Below, in pieces: positions 1-8,900 of a stretch of DNA of 64,000 nt (its first letter is position 1; each line of letters starts with the position of its first letter). The DNA is from JAAGZL01 sp050291365 (GTDB taxonomy: Bacteria > Pseudomonadota > Gammaproteobacteria > Chromatiales > Chromatiaceae), in contig JBNKJS010000029.1 of assembly GCA_050291365.1 (NCBI GenBank), positions 1 through 64,000 on the forward strand. The letters are read 5' to 3'. The notes beneath the pieces are model-generated. The model saw nothing but the letters and a program-made list of their open reading frames with translations, was not told the DNA's origin and did no database searches. A program made the translations under genes and the position numbers.

Positions 1-441
1 CAAACCCATGCCCCACTCTTTTATGGCCGTGGTATAGAGATGTCCGAGAAGCGCCAGCTCCAGTCTGACAGTGGAAGTACTTTTCCCCTCCTCCAATCGA
101 TCATCGCGATAGGTCGCAATAACATCAGGAGTGAGAGAAACCAGTGAGTATTGTCCGAGCCGATCTTTCAGTGGCTTTACTCGATTCTTTTCCGCCCTCT
201 GGGTGGATGGTCGCTTAGTGGGAGTTATCTCCTTCAGGTAGCGATCCAGGGCGTCCTGGAGGAGTATTTTTTCGTAGGGAGAGCGTCTGACATAGACGCC
301 ACGGATCATTTCGTCTTCGGTAGTCCTGGACCAGTCTTCAGCATCTCGTTTGGTGCGGAATGTCTTTGCGGTTGTGGGCCAGCCTTTGCGCCGGATGACG
401 GCTTTCCAGGTGCCGGAAGGGGTCTTTACGATTGTGGCCAT
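1..441 (-). CDS. Tyrosine recombinase/integrase, N-terminal part (runs off the window edge)
   Basis: 147 codons are open from an ATG at 441 down to base 1, so the catalytic C-terminal part lies outside the window. The translation starts MATIVKTPSGTWKAVIRRKG and continues with FRTKRDAEDW, the arm-type DNA-binding start common in phage and island integrases. A SAM-like core-binding segment follows, with DVIATYRDDRLEEGKS near residues 114-129. A purine-rich AAGGAG sits about 10 nt before the ATG. The gene begins about 90 bp beyond the 3' end of tRNA-Lys and reads away from it, the usual arrangement of an island integrase at its tRNA attachment site. No Arg-His-Arg-Tyr catalytic residues are visible here, so activity cannot be judged. 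Family assignment is firm; the type of element is inference. Confidence 0.85.
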   Translation of the reverse strand, partial: MATIVKTPSGTWKAVIRRKGWPTTAKTFRTKRDAEDWSRTTEDEMIRGVYVRRSPYEKILLQDALDRYLKEITPTKRPSTQRAEKNRVKPLKDRLGQYSLVSLTPDVIATYRDDRLEEGKSTSTVRLELALLGHLYTTAIKEWGMGL

Positions 442-489
442 CGGTACTCTGCTCCTTGCATACTGTACCGTAATTGTACCTCACCAATG

Positions 490-519
490 AAAAAGGAGCT
501 ACGATAATCACGTAACTCC
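490..519 (-). terminator. Rho-independent terminator of the tRNA operon
   Basis: On the minus strand a 9-bp stem (511-519 with 495-503, one T-G pair) and a 7-nt loop are followed by five Ts. It lies 10 nt after the tRNA-Lys CCA end and before the integrase start, so it closes the Pro-Arg-His-Lys transcript. Confidence 0.8.
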
Positions 520-529
520 TTGAATTTGT

Positions 530-605
530 TGGTGGGCCATGAAGGATTCGAACCTTCGACCAATGGATTAAGAGTCCACTGCTCTACCAGCTGAGCTAAT
601 GGCCC
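530..605 (-). tRNA. tRNA-Lys (anticodon CTT)
   Basis: 76-nt cloverleaf with encoded CCA. The acceptor stem GGGCCAT/ATGGCCC pairs fully, the D-stem is GCTC/GAGC, and the T-loop is TTCGAAT. The anticodon loop CTCTTAA gives CTT. It is the last tRNA of the operon, and its 3' end faces the integrase gene, so it is the likely attachment site of the neighbouring element. Confidence 0.95.
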
Positions 606-610
606 ATGAT

Positions 611-686
611 TGGGGTGGATGATGGGACTCGAACCCACGACGACTGGAATCACAATCCAGGGCTCTACCAACTGAGCTACACCCAC
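611..686 (-). tRNA. tRNA-His (anticodon GTG)
   Basis: The acceptor GTGGGTG pairs with its 3' partner (one wobble), the anticodon loop TTGTGAT gives GTG, and CCA is encoded. An extra G at 687 faces the C discriminator base, the G-1 feature typical of tRNA-His. It lies 5 nt upstream of tRNA-Lys in the operon. Confidence 0.95.
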
Positions 687-767
687 CATAAACTGGTGTT
701 ACTACATCTTCGTCTGCTTCTGCCTGGACAACTTAGATATATCAAAGTTATCTCAGCATATATAATT

Positions 768-1273
768 TGGCACGCCCGGCAGGATTCGAACCTGCTACCC
801 TCGGCTTAGCTTACCAACTACGCCTTTCGACGCCCCGTAACCGAGTTTGTGGTCTGGACTATCTCTTCACCATCTCAGGTGCCGCACGTATAGTCTCTAC
901 GGAACCCTTCGATAATCGGAAGCAAACTTAACGTTTGACGACTGATTATTCTTAGGCGTTTCTACCCTCAAAGTAACAGATCTTGGGTTCAAAACAACAA
1001 ACCCTTGCTCGAACATGTCGAGTTGAGCCTTCAAAACACCTAGATCGCCCTTATCCTTGGTATGGTGCATACACCGCATGCTAGCCAAGACCAATAGATG
1101 GGTCAACCAAAGGTTTCCTCGGGATTGCCATCAGCATTACCTGTTAAGGTTTCCCCGATATAGTGCAGTCCACTTTATGGGTTCTCTTTCCCCATAAAGG
1201 CTCCTAAATGCGTACCATTACTACGAAGTACGCGCCTAAAGGCCGATGCTCTATCCAAATGAGCTACGGGCGC
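768..1273 (-). tRNA. tRNA-Arg (anticodon TCT), split by a group I intron
   Basis: Exon 1 is 1239-1273 and exon 2 is 768-809. Joined, they give a 77-nt tRNA with acceptor GCGCCCG/CGGGCGT (first pair G-T), D-stem GCTC/GAGC, anticodon stem TCGGC/GCCGA, loop CTTCTAA (anticodon TCT), T-loop TTCGAAT and encoded CCA. The two halves make a normal tRNA only if 810-1238 is removed, which places the break between anticodon bases 34 and 35. The exact exon ends follow from requiring a 7-nt loop, a U at the 5' exon end and a G at the intron end. A neighbour order of Pro-Arg-His fits gammaproteobacterial tRNA operons. Confidence 0.9.
810..1238 (-). ncRNA. Group I intron (tRNA-type, subgroup IC3-like), 429 nt, no ORF
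   Basis: The core matches tRNA group I introns such as those of cyanobacterial tRNA-Leu. GGGGAAACC (near 1148-1156) and GGCAATCCCGAGG (1118-1130) form the P3-P4 region. AGAGACTATACG (887-898) and AGATAGTCCAGACC (851-864) look like the two P7 strands around P8. The 5' exon end CCTT pairs by U-G wobbles with an internal guide TTTAGGAG near the hairpin GCGTAC/GTACGC (1231-1204 region), giving P1 with its extension. The intron ends in G at 810. No LAGLIDADG or other homing-endonuclease frame is present; the 69-aa open frame inside shows no motif. Subgroup is an inference from these matches. Confidence 0.88.
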
Positions 1274-1289
1274 ATGGTCGATCAAAAAC

Positions 1290-1366
1290 TGGTCGGGGTA
1301 GAGAGATTCGAACTCCCGACATCCTGCTCCCAAAGCAGGCGCGCTACCAGACTGCGCTATACCCCG
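1290..1366 (-). tRNA. tRNA-Pro (anticodon TGG)
   Basis: 77-nt cloverleaf: acceptor CGGGGTA/TACCCCG fully paired, D-stem GCGC/GCGC, anticodon stem CTGCT/AGCAG region with loop TTTGGGA (anticodon TGG), T-loop TTCGAAT, encoded CCA. First gene of the operon, 16 nt upstream of the split tRNA-Arg. Confidence 0.95.
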
Positions 1367-1401
1367 TATTTCAACTGCTCCGCACCGCGCGAAGAAGCGG
1401 A

Positions 1402-1430
1402 ATAATACGCAGTGTACGCCCCCGCGTCAA
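1402..1430 (-). promoter_or_regulatory. Sigma-70 promoter of the tRNA operon
   Basis: Reading the minus strand, TTGACG (1425-1430) is followed by a 17-nt spacer and TATTAT (1402-1407), then a GC-rich discriminator (TCCGC). That discriminator is typical of stringently controlled stable-RNA promoters. The -10 lies about 35 nt upstream of tRNA-Pro. Confidence 0.85.
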
Positions 1431-1534
1431 CGGTGATGTGCTAATTTTAGTGCAGTTTTTTGTAGACATAAACGACCAGTTAAGTATCATTCTCCACTCG
1501 CTGTAACAGTTTCGAAATGGAGCAGGAAAAACGC

Positions 1535-2398
1535 ATGAGCGCACAAATCATTGACGGCAAGGCAATAGCTGCCGAAATTAGACAAGAGATTAAAACCACT
1601 GTATCAGACATGGTTTCTCTAGGCCGGCGCCCGCCTGGACTGGCCGTGGTATTGGTAGGTGAGGATCCTGCTTCCCAAGTGTATGTGCGCAACAAAGAGC
1701 GCTCCTGCGAAGAGGTGGGGTTCCTCTCTGAGCTACATCGCCTGCCTGCAGATATAAGCGAAAGGGCATTATTGAAGCTAATTGATGACCTGAACATACG
1801 GGATGAGATCGACGGCATACTAGTACAACTCCCCCTGCCGGAGCAGATTGATGAAGAGGCTGTAATTGAGCGCATCCTGCCCACCAAAGATGTGGATGGC
1901 TTCCATCCATATAACGTGGGACGACTCACCCTAAAGATGCCCATAATGCGCCCCTGCACCCCAAAAGGGGTAATGACCATGCTTGAGCATACCGGTCAGA
2001 AACTTGAAGGCCTGGATGCCGTAATAATAGGGCAATCCAATATCGTGGGCCGTCCTATGGCCATGGAGCTACTGGCTGCCCGCTGCACTATCACCGTCTG
2101 CCACAGCCGCACCAAAGATCTGCAGAAGAAGATCAGTGAAGCAGATATTGTAGTTGCCGCTGTTGGTCGTCCTGAGTTTGTCCAGGGCGATTGGATCAAA
2201 CCTGGGGCCATCGTGATTGATGTAGGCATCAACCGCAAGGATGACGGCAGCCTGTGTGGTGACGTGGACTTTGACTCAACCAAAGAGAAAGCAGGCTGGA
2301 TCACCCCGGTACCAGGCGGCGTAGGCCCCATGACCATCGCCACCCTGCTGGAAAACACCCTACAGGCCCGCGAACTGCATGGCATGACCCATAGATAA
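1535..2398 (+). CDS. folD: Bifunctional methylenetetrahydrofolate dehydrogenase/cyclohydrolase
   Basis: FolD interconverts 5,10-methylene-THF, methenyl-THF and 10-formyl-THF with NADP in the cytosol. The protein is 287 aa, close to the usual 288. Family signatures are visible in order: YVRNK with the catalytic Lys, VQLPLPEQI, RPCTPKGVM, GQSNIVGRPMA of the Rossmann part, and PVPGGVGPMTIA at the C-terminus. An ATG at 1517 would add six residues. The ATG at 1535 is preferred because GGAG/AGGA lies 8-10 nt before it and MSAQIIDGK aligns with the usual FolD start. ribE follows after 15 nt, so the two are probably co-transcribed. Confidence 0.97.
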   Translation: MSAQIIDGKAIAAEIRQEIKTTVSDMVSLGRRPPGLAVVLVGEDPASQVYVRNKERSCEEVGFLSELHRLPADISERALLKLIDDLNIRDEIDGILVQLPLPEQIDEEAVIERILPTKDVDGFHPYNVGRLTLKMPIMRPCTPKGVMTMLEHTGQKLEGLDAVIIGQSNIVGRPMAMELLAARCTITVCHSRTKDLQKKISEADIVVAAVGRPEFVQGDWIKPGAIVIDVGINRKDDGSLCGDVDFDSTKEKAGWITPVPGGVGPMTIATLLENTLQARELHGMTHR

Positions 2399-2413
2399 TC
2401 AGAGACCAGCCTC

Positions 2414-3031
2414 ATGTTCACCGGGATAGTCCAAGGCACCGCAGAAGTCGTAGATATTGTAGAAAAAGAGAACTTCCGCACCCACACCATCCGACTGCCC
2501 AAGGGTGAACTACAGGGTCTGAAACCTGGAGCCTCAGTAGCCCATAACGGCTGCTGCCTAACCGTTGTTAGCATTGAAAATGACCTGGTCAGGTTTGATC
2601 TGATGCACGAGACCCTGCGCGTCACCAACCTGGGCGAGCTGAAGGTTGGAGACCATATAAATTATGAGCGCGCCGCCCGCTTTGGGGATGAGATTGGAGG
2701 GCACCAGATGTCCGGCCACATTATCGCCATGGCAGAGGTAACCAGAGTTCTAGAGAGCGAAAATAACCGCCAGGTCTGGTTTCGCATGCCCCAGGATCTG
2801 ATGCGTTATGTCTTCACCAAGGGCTATATCGGTATCGACGGTATCAGCCTCACCATCGGTGATGTAGAGGGCGATGAGTTCAACGTAAACCTGATCCCTG
2901 AGACCCTGGAACGGACTAACATGGATAGTCGAAAACCGGGAGACCACATCAACATAGAGATAGACCCCCAGACCCAGGCAATTGTGGATACTGTGGAAAG
3001 GGTCCTGGCCGAGCGCGAAGTCAGCGCATAA
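2414..3031 (+). CDS. ribE: Riboflavin synthase, alpha chain
   Basis: Joins two molecules of 6,7-dimethyl-8-ribityllumazine into riboflavin. It has 205 aa made of two lumazine-binding repeats: the first opens with MFTGIVQGTAEV and contains NGCCLTV, the second starts near residue 97 with HMSGHIIAMAEV and contains IDGISLTI. The length fits the family (about 200-215). It lies alone behind folD instead of in a rib cluster. The symbol ribC is used for the same enzyme in E. coli. Confidence 0.95.
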   Translation: MFTGIVQGTAEVVDIVEKENFRTHTIRLPKGELQGLKPGASVAHNGCCLTVVSIENDLVRFDLMHETLRVTNLGELKVGDHINYERAARFGDEIGGHQMSGHIIAMAEVTRVLESENNRQVWFRMPQDLMRYVFTKGYIGIDGISLTIGDVEGDEFNVNLIPETLERTNMDSRKPGDHINIEIDPQTQAIVDTVERVLAEREVSA

Positions 3032-3136
3032 TTCACTCCTACCTATCGTCTCAACCAGCTAGTTCTCTGCTTTATGGCCTTGCCAGAGCAAAAAAAGACC
3101 CTACACTTAAATTAGGGCAGAAAAGGGAGCAGAGAA

Positions 3137-3571
3137 ATGGCTAAATACCAACGAATTCTCGTCGCTATTGATCTAACCTCGGATGGGGGAAAAGTAGTTG
3201 AGCAGGCCATTGAACTCAGTCAGCAGAATGAGGCCACTCTATCATTGGTCAATGTGGTGGAACATATTCCCTCCGTCTATTCAGCTGAATCGAGTTTTCC
3301 TGAGATCCCGGATATTGAAAAGCAGCTAACCGACAAGGCCGAAGAGGGCATGGAAAAGCTCAAGGAGGATTTCAATATTGCCGATTCCACAAGCTATATT
3401 CGCTCCGGCTCCGCCAAACACGAGATTATAGATCTGGCCAAAGAGATAGAGGCTGACCTGATTGTAGTAGGCAGTCGTGGACGCCACGGCCTGCAACTGC
3501 TGCTTGGCTCAACCTCCAACGGCGTACTACATCTGGCAAAATGTGATGTGCTGGCGGTGCGGATCGTCTAG
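3137..3571 (+). CDS. Universal stress protein, UspA family
   Basis: 144-aa single-domain Usp. The N-terminus ILVAIDLTSDG is the first beta strand with the conserved Asp. The C-terminus VVGSRGRHGLQLLLGSTSNG carries the GxxG-x9-GS/T pattern, which in this family marks ATP-binding members. GGGAGCAGAGAA precedes the ATG. It stands alone after ribE with about 100 nt between them; what it responds to cannot be read from the sequence. Confidence 0.92.
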   Translation: MAKYQRILVAIDLTSDGGKVVEQAIELSQQNEATLSLVNVVEHIPSVYSAESSFPEIPDIEKQLTDKAEEGMEKLKEDFNIADSTSYIRSGSAKHEIIDLAKEIEADLIVVGSRGRHGLQLLLGSTSNGVLHLAKCDVLAVRIV

Positions 3572-3623
3572 GGCATAAGCACCGTGTATCTCCTGTACCG
3601 GATGGAGCTAAAGAGAGAGAAGG

Positions 3624-5732
3624 CTAACCACCCACTCTTTCTAGCATTGCTTCAAACCCTTCCGCCGGCAGTGGCTGGCTAAACAGATAACCCTGATAGA
3701 GGTCACACTCACGCGAGGATAGAAACCCCAACTGCTCCTCCGTCTCCACCCCTTCAGCCACCACATTGAATCCCATGCGCGAGCTTATGGCGAGTATAGA
3801 CTCCACAATAGCGGCATCGTTGGGATCGGTGGCGATATCTCGGACGAAGGACTGATCAATCTTCAATATATCCAAAGGGAGCCGTTTTAGATAGGCCAAG
3901 GAGGAGTAACCAGTTCCAAAATCGTCGATAGAAAACTGCAGACCGTGGAGCTTTAGCTCCCGCATCTTTTCTGCGACACCATTGATATCCCGCACCAGAA
4001 GATTTTCGGTTAACTCAAGATAGATATTGGAAGGATCTACTTGAGATATCTCTACTGCATTTACTAGTTTCGACACAAAATCGGTCTGCTGGAACTGGGT
4101 TGGGCTTATGTTGATGGAGATTTTGCCGTAATCCAGATCTGGTTTTCTGTCATTCCACACCCGCATCTGGCGACACACCTCATGCACTACCCAATCACCA
4201 ATATCTAATATCAGACCTGTCTCTTCGGCCACCCCGATAAATGCAGCTGGAAACACAGTACCCTGCTCAGGGTGCTGCCAACGCAGTAGCGCTTCGGCAC
4301 CAACCATTCGGCCTGGCTGTTTAATGTCAACAATGGGCTGATAATAGAGCTGGAATTCATTCCGCTCCAGCGCGCGGCGCAGGGCATGCTCAATGTTTAG
4401 CCGCTCCTCCGCTGCGTACTGCATACTGGGCAAGAAAAAATGGTGACAGTTGCCGCCGGCATCTTTGGCCCGATACATGGCGACATCGGCCTGTTGCAGT
4501 ACCTCATTGGAGTCTATAGTCTCTTTGGAAAACAGGGCGATCCCAATGCTGGATGAGGCATACAGCTCCCTCCCCCCTAGCTTGTGGTGTTGGGCCAACA
4601 CTTCCAATATTTTATCCGCGACAATCTGCACCTCGGCAACAACCGCCTCGGCATCTGAATCCAACTCCGCCAGCAAGACGACGAACTCATCCCCGCCCAA
4701 CCGGGCCACGGTATCTTCACTCCGCAACATCCTCTGCAGGCGCTGACCCACCTCCTGGATCAGTTGATCTCCAATGCTGTGGCCCAAAGAGTCATTGATA
4801 TTCTTGAATCGATCCAGATCAATAAACAGCACTGCTCCGGTATGGTCATGGCGCTTTGCCGTCTCCAACCGCTGATTCAGGCGATCTAAAAACAGCGCCC
4901 GGTTGGGAAGCCCGGTCAATACATCATGCAAGGCGGAAAAACGCATCTGGCGCTCTTGCCTCAGCAGCAGAGAGTAACCCATTAACAACCCAACAATCCC
5001 CGTCAGCCAGAAAAACAGATGCCACGCCCCGAGTTGAAAAACACCCTCCCTTGAATCCTCCAATAGCGGTTTCATAGGTATGGAGACGCTGATGCCACCC
5101 ATTACATCCCCCGGCTTATACCCCTGGTCTATGTGGCACTCAATACAGGCAATCTTCGTCATTCGAGGCTGCATCAGCCGGAAATACTTTTCTCCATTCC
5201 TAACTGACTCGCCGCTCCATTGAGTCGCGCCCTTTTTAAAGGCCGATATTGCCAGCTGTTCCCATTCATCCGGTGCATTTTCAGGCCGCAGCGGTCTCAT
5301 GCTGGTCACATGGCCGCGAATGCCGTTGGGAGAGATAATGGCTTCCTGGTCATGAACCAGGCGGGTGAAATAGGAGGAGTTGACCAGGGTAAGTTCACGA
5401 CCCTCCTTGGTGGTCACATCGCGGTGGGGAATATGAGCCAGATAGGGGTTGGGAGTGACGCCCCGGTCGGTGGGTATATAGACCCCGCCCACACCTGAAA
5501 CCAGATGGCGGTAGGTCATATCCTTATTGATGGCAGCCTTTGCCTGGGACAGCGCCCGTTTTTTTGCCATATCGTGAAGGTGTTGGGTATTCCAGTAACC
5601 TGAAGCCAGAAACGCCAGACTCCAAACCACACCCAGCAGAATCATCCAGCGCGACAGATGAGACCGACCAAATGTCTCCTTTGATGATCTGAGATAGTTC
5701 TGGTGTAAATTGTTGTGACTACCATCCCGCAC
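3624..5732 (-). CDS. Membrane GGDEF-EAL protein with periplasmic c-type heme sensor domain (DUF3365)
   Basis: 702 aa. A transmembrane helix at about 29-47 is followed by a periplasmic DUF3365-type domain (about 55-225) with a heme-c motif CIECH at residues 196-200, then a second helix at about 235-258. A GGDEF domain (about 265-430, intact LGGDEF) and an EAL domain (about 445-690, EALLRW, DDFGTGYSS, EGVET) follow, so both c-di-GMP synthesis and breakdown signatures are kept. The likely role is coupling a periplasmic redox or gas signal to c-di-GMP; that is inference from the heme motif. The start is uncertain: the GTG at 5732 has no clear ribosome site, and an internal ATG at residue 30 would cut the first helix. 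Confidence 0.9.
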   Translation of the reverse strand: MRDGSHNNLHQNYLRSSKETFGRSHLSRWMILLGVVWSLAFLASGYWNTQHLHDMAKKRALSQAKAAINKDMTYRHLVSGVGGVYIPTDRGVTPNPYLAHIPHRDVTTKEGRELTLVNSSYFTRLVHDQEAIISPNGIRGHVTSMRPLRPENAPDEWEQLAISAFKKGATQWSGESVRNGEKYFRLMQPRMTKIACIECHIDQGYKPGDVMGGISVSIPMKPLLEDSREGVFQLGAWHLFFWLTGIVGLLMGYSLLLRQERQMRFSALHDVLTGLPNRALFLDRLNQRLETAKRHDHTGAVLFIDLDRFKNINDSLGHSIGDQLIQEVGQRLQRMLRSEDTVARLGGDEFVVLLAELDSDAEAVVAEVQIVADKILEVLAQHHKLGGRELYASSSIGIALFSKETIDSNEVLQQADVAMYRAKDAGGNCHHFFLPSMQYAAEERLNIEHALRRALERNEFQLYYQPIVDIKQPGRMVGAEALLRWQHPEQGTVFPAAFIGVAEETGLILDIGDWVVHEVCRQMRVWNDRKPDLDYGKISINISPTQFQQTDFVSKLVNAVEISQVDPSNIYLELTENLLVRDINGVAEKMRELKLHGLQFSIDDFGTGYSSLAYLKRLPLDILKIDQSFVRDIATDPNDAAIVESILAISSRMGFNVVAEGVETEEQLGFLSSRECDLYQGYLFSQPLPAEGFEAMLERVGG

Positions 5733-5736
5733 GATT

Positions 5737-5904
5737 ATGATTTTTTTAGACAGCGATCAAACCGTCCTACTCCACTGTTGCAACTACATCAAGACCTGGC
5801 TGCGTGGCCGTTTTATTATTCGCGTTATCGGTGCTCGCACCACCCTGGAGCTGGCCGCTCATTTCGAGCGTATTAGAGATCGAGCTACCCCACCCAATAC
5901 CTAG
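5737..5904 (+). CDS. Possible 55-aa small protein, unrecognised
   Basis: An open frame from ATG 5737 to TAG 5904, MIFLDSDQTVLLHCC onward, rich in Arg, overlapping the 3' end of purL by 20 bp on the opposite strand. No ribosome binding site is visible before the ATG and no family is recognised. It fills most of the gap between two minus-strand genes. It could be a remnant or a chance frame. Confidence 0.2.
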   Translation: MIFLDSDQTVLLHCCNYIKTWLRGRFIIRVIGARTTLELAAHFERIRDRATPPNT

Positions 5905-8900
5905 CGTTGCGGAATAGCCTTAGCCAGGGCGCATCTTCCCCCCAGCCGTCCGGATGCCAAGAGTTCTGTACGCTGCGGATCACCCGTTCTGGATGGGGCA
6001 TCATAATGGTCACCCGTCCATCTCTGCTGCTAAGTCCCGCTACTCCCAAAGGGGAGCCGTTTGGATTGGCCGGATAACGTTCAGCGATCTCACCACTGTT
6101 CTCGATGTAACGCATAGCAACCAATTGCTGCGCACTTTCATGATGCTCCTGGTCATGGAACTCCGCCCTGCCCTCACCATGAGCAACCACGATAGGAATG
6201 TGTGAGCCTTCCATGCCCTGCAACAGAATCGAAGGGGTCTCTTGCACCTCTACTGTCACGAACCTAGCCTCGAACTGCTCAGAGCGATTGCGTACAAAGT
6301 GCGGCCAGTGGCCAGTACCAGGAATCAGGCTGTGCAGGTTGGATAGCATCTGACAGCCGTTGCAGACTCCCAGAGCAAAGGTATCTTCTCGCTCAAAGAA
6401 TGCTTGAAACTGATCACTGGCCCTGGAGTTGAACAGGATCGACTTGGCCCAACCCTCGCCTGCCCCCAGCACGTCACCGTAGGAGAAGCCGCCACAGGCC
6501 ACGAGACCACGAAAACTATCCAGAGTTACCCGGCCGGCAAGGATATCCGACATATGTACATCCACACTCTCAAATCCGGCGCGATGAAATGAGTTGGCCA
6601 TCTCTATCTGGCCATTCACCCCCTGCTCGCGCAGGATCGCCATCGGCGGCCTGACCCCAGTTGCGATCATGGGTGCGGCCACATCATCATTCTGATCAAA
6701 GCTCAGCTTCACCTGAACGCCGGGATCATCATCTGAGATGCGATAAAACTCCTCGGCAGCGCACTCCGGATTATCGCGCATGGCCTGCATCTCACGGGTA
6801 GTCTCAGACCAGGCTTGCTGCAACTCAACGCGGCTGGAACTAAGCAACGCCCGCTCATCACGACTGATAGTGATACGATCATCACTGCTTACACTACCAA
6901 TCCAGTGGCTATACTTGGCAAGCCCGGCATCGTGCAGCCGCTTAGTAACCGCGTTAGCATCGCTTCTCTTTATCTGGATAACGGCGCCTAACTCCTCATT
7001 GAACATGACCGCCAGATCATCCTCACCCAGCCCGACAATATCCAAACTAAGACCGCATCTGCCGGCAAAGGCCATCTCGCAGACGGTAGCGAACAGACCA
7101 CCATCAGAACGATCATGGTAGGCCAGTAGCAGACCATCCCGGTTAAGCCCCTGAATAGTGTCAAAGAAGTGCTTGAGCGCCTCTGGGTCCTTTAGATCTG
7201 GGCCGTGGTGTCCAACCTGTTTATATACCTGGGCCAGGGCCGAGGCGCCGAGGCGATTCGCCCCCTTGCCCAGGTCGATCAGGATAAGGTCGGTCTCACC
7301 CAGATCGGTGCGCAGTTGCGGCGTGAGGGTACGGCGTACGTCACTCACCGGGGCAAAACCGGAGATAATAAGAGAGAGAGGTGCCGCCATCTCTCGCTTC
7401 TCATCACCATCCACCCAAACAGTCTTCATGGACATGGAGTCTTTGCCTACGGGGACCGAAATACCCAGGGCCGGACAGAGCTCCATACCTACCGCCTTGA
7501 CCGTCTCATACAGCTTGGCATCCTCGCCGGGATGACCGGATGCGGCCATCCAGTTGGCAGAGAGTTTGATATCGCTGATGCTATCGATTGCGCCTGCCGC
7601 CAGGTTGGTGATGGCCTCTCCTATAGCCATACGCCCGGAGGCCGGGGCATCAATCAGAGACAACGGGGTACGCTCGCCGATGGCCATGGCCTCGCCCGTG
7701 TAGCCTACATAGTCTGATACGGTTACCGCCAGATCGGCCACCGGCACCTGCCAAGGTCCAACCATCTGGTCCCGGGCCACCTGTCCGGTGATAGAGCGAT
7801 CACCAATGGTGATCAGGAATGTCTTGTTGGCTACAGCTGGCAGACGTAGTACCCGCTGTGCAGCATCCTTCAGATCGACATCGCTAAAATCCAGCTCTGG
7901 TTTGTGAAACGGCAGGTGCTTCACATCCCGCAGCATGCGGGGCGGTCTGCCAAATAGCAGCGGCATGGGTATGTCGATAGGGTTGTTGCCGAAGTGGGCA
8001 TCACCCAATAACAGATGTTCTTCATCCGTTGCCTCTCCCACCACCGCATAGAGACAGCGTTCACGCTCACACAGCTGTTTGAATTCATCCAGGCGTTCAG
8101 CCGCTACCGCTATCACATAGCGCTCCTGGGCCTCATTGCACCAGATCTCCATGGGGGTCATGCCAGGCTCATCATTGGGCACCTGTCTCAGCTCAAACCG
8201 GCCGCCTCTGGCTGAATCGTGCACCAGCTCCGGCAGGGCGTTAGAGAGTCCGCCGGCCCCAACATCATGGATAAAGATTATCGGGTTCTCATCCCCCCGT
8301 TCCCAGCAACGGTCGATCACCTCCTGACAACGCCGCTCCATCTCTGGGTTGGAACGCTGCACCGAGGCAAAATCCAGATCTTCCGCCGAGGTACCGCTGG
8401 CCATGGAGGATGCCGCGCCTCCACCCAGCCCGATCAACATAGCAGGACCACCCAGGACTACCAGTGGGGTGCCGGCCGGAAACTCATTTTTCTGCACATG
8501 ATCTTCTCTGATATTACCCAGACCACCGGCCAACATGATTGGCTTGTGATAGCCACGCAGCTCTTTGCCATTTGCCGCCGGCACATCCTCTTCGTAGGTG
8601 CGGAAGTAACCGCAAAGATTGGGACGACCAAACTCATTATTGAACGCAGCGCCACCGGTAGGACCCTCCAGCATGATATCCAGGGCGGATACGATACGCT
8701 CCGGCTTGCCGTGATCGGTCTCCCAGGGCTGCTCCATGCCTGGTATACGCAGGTTGGATACCGAAAACCCGGTCAGGCCTGCCTTGGGTTTAGCACCACG
8801 GCCAGTTGCGCCCTCGTCCCGTATCTCTCCTCCAGAACCTGTAGCTGCTCCCGGATCAGGGGAGATGGCTGTGGGGTGGTTGTGGGTCTCTACCTTCATC

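Noticed and set aside
897..1106. 69-aa frame inside the group I intron as a homing endonuclease
   Set aside because: Too short and without LAGLIDADG, GIY-YIG or HNH motifs; it overlaps the conserved intron core.
5737..5904. 55-aa frame as a confident gene
   Set aside because: Kept only as a low-confidence entry because it overlaps purL and has no ribosome site.
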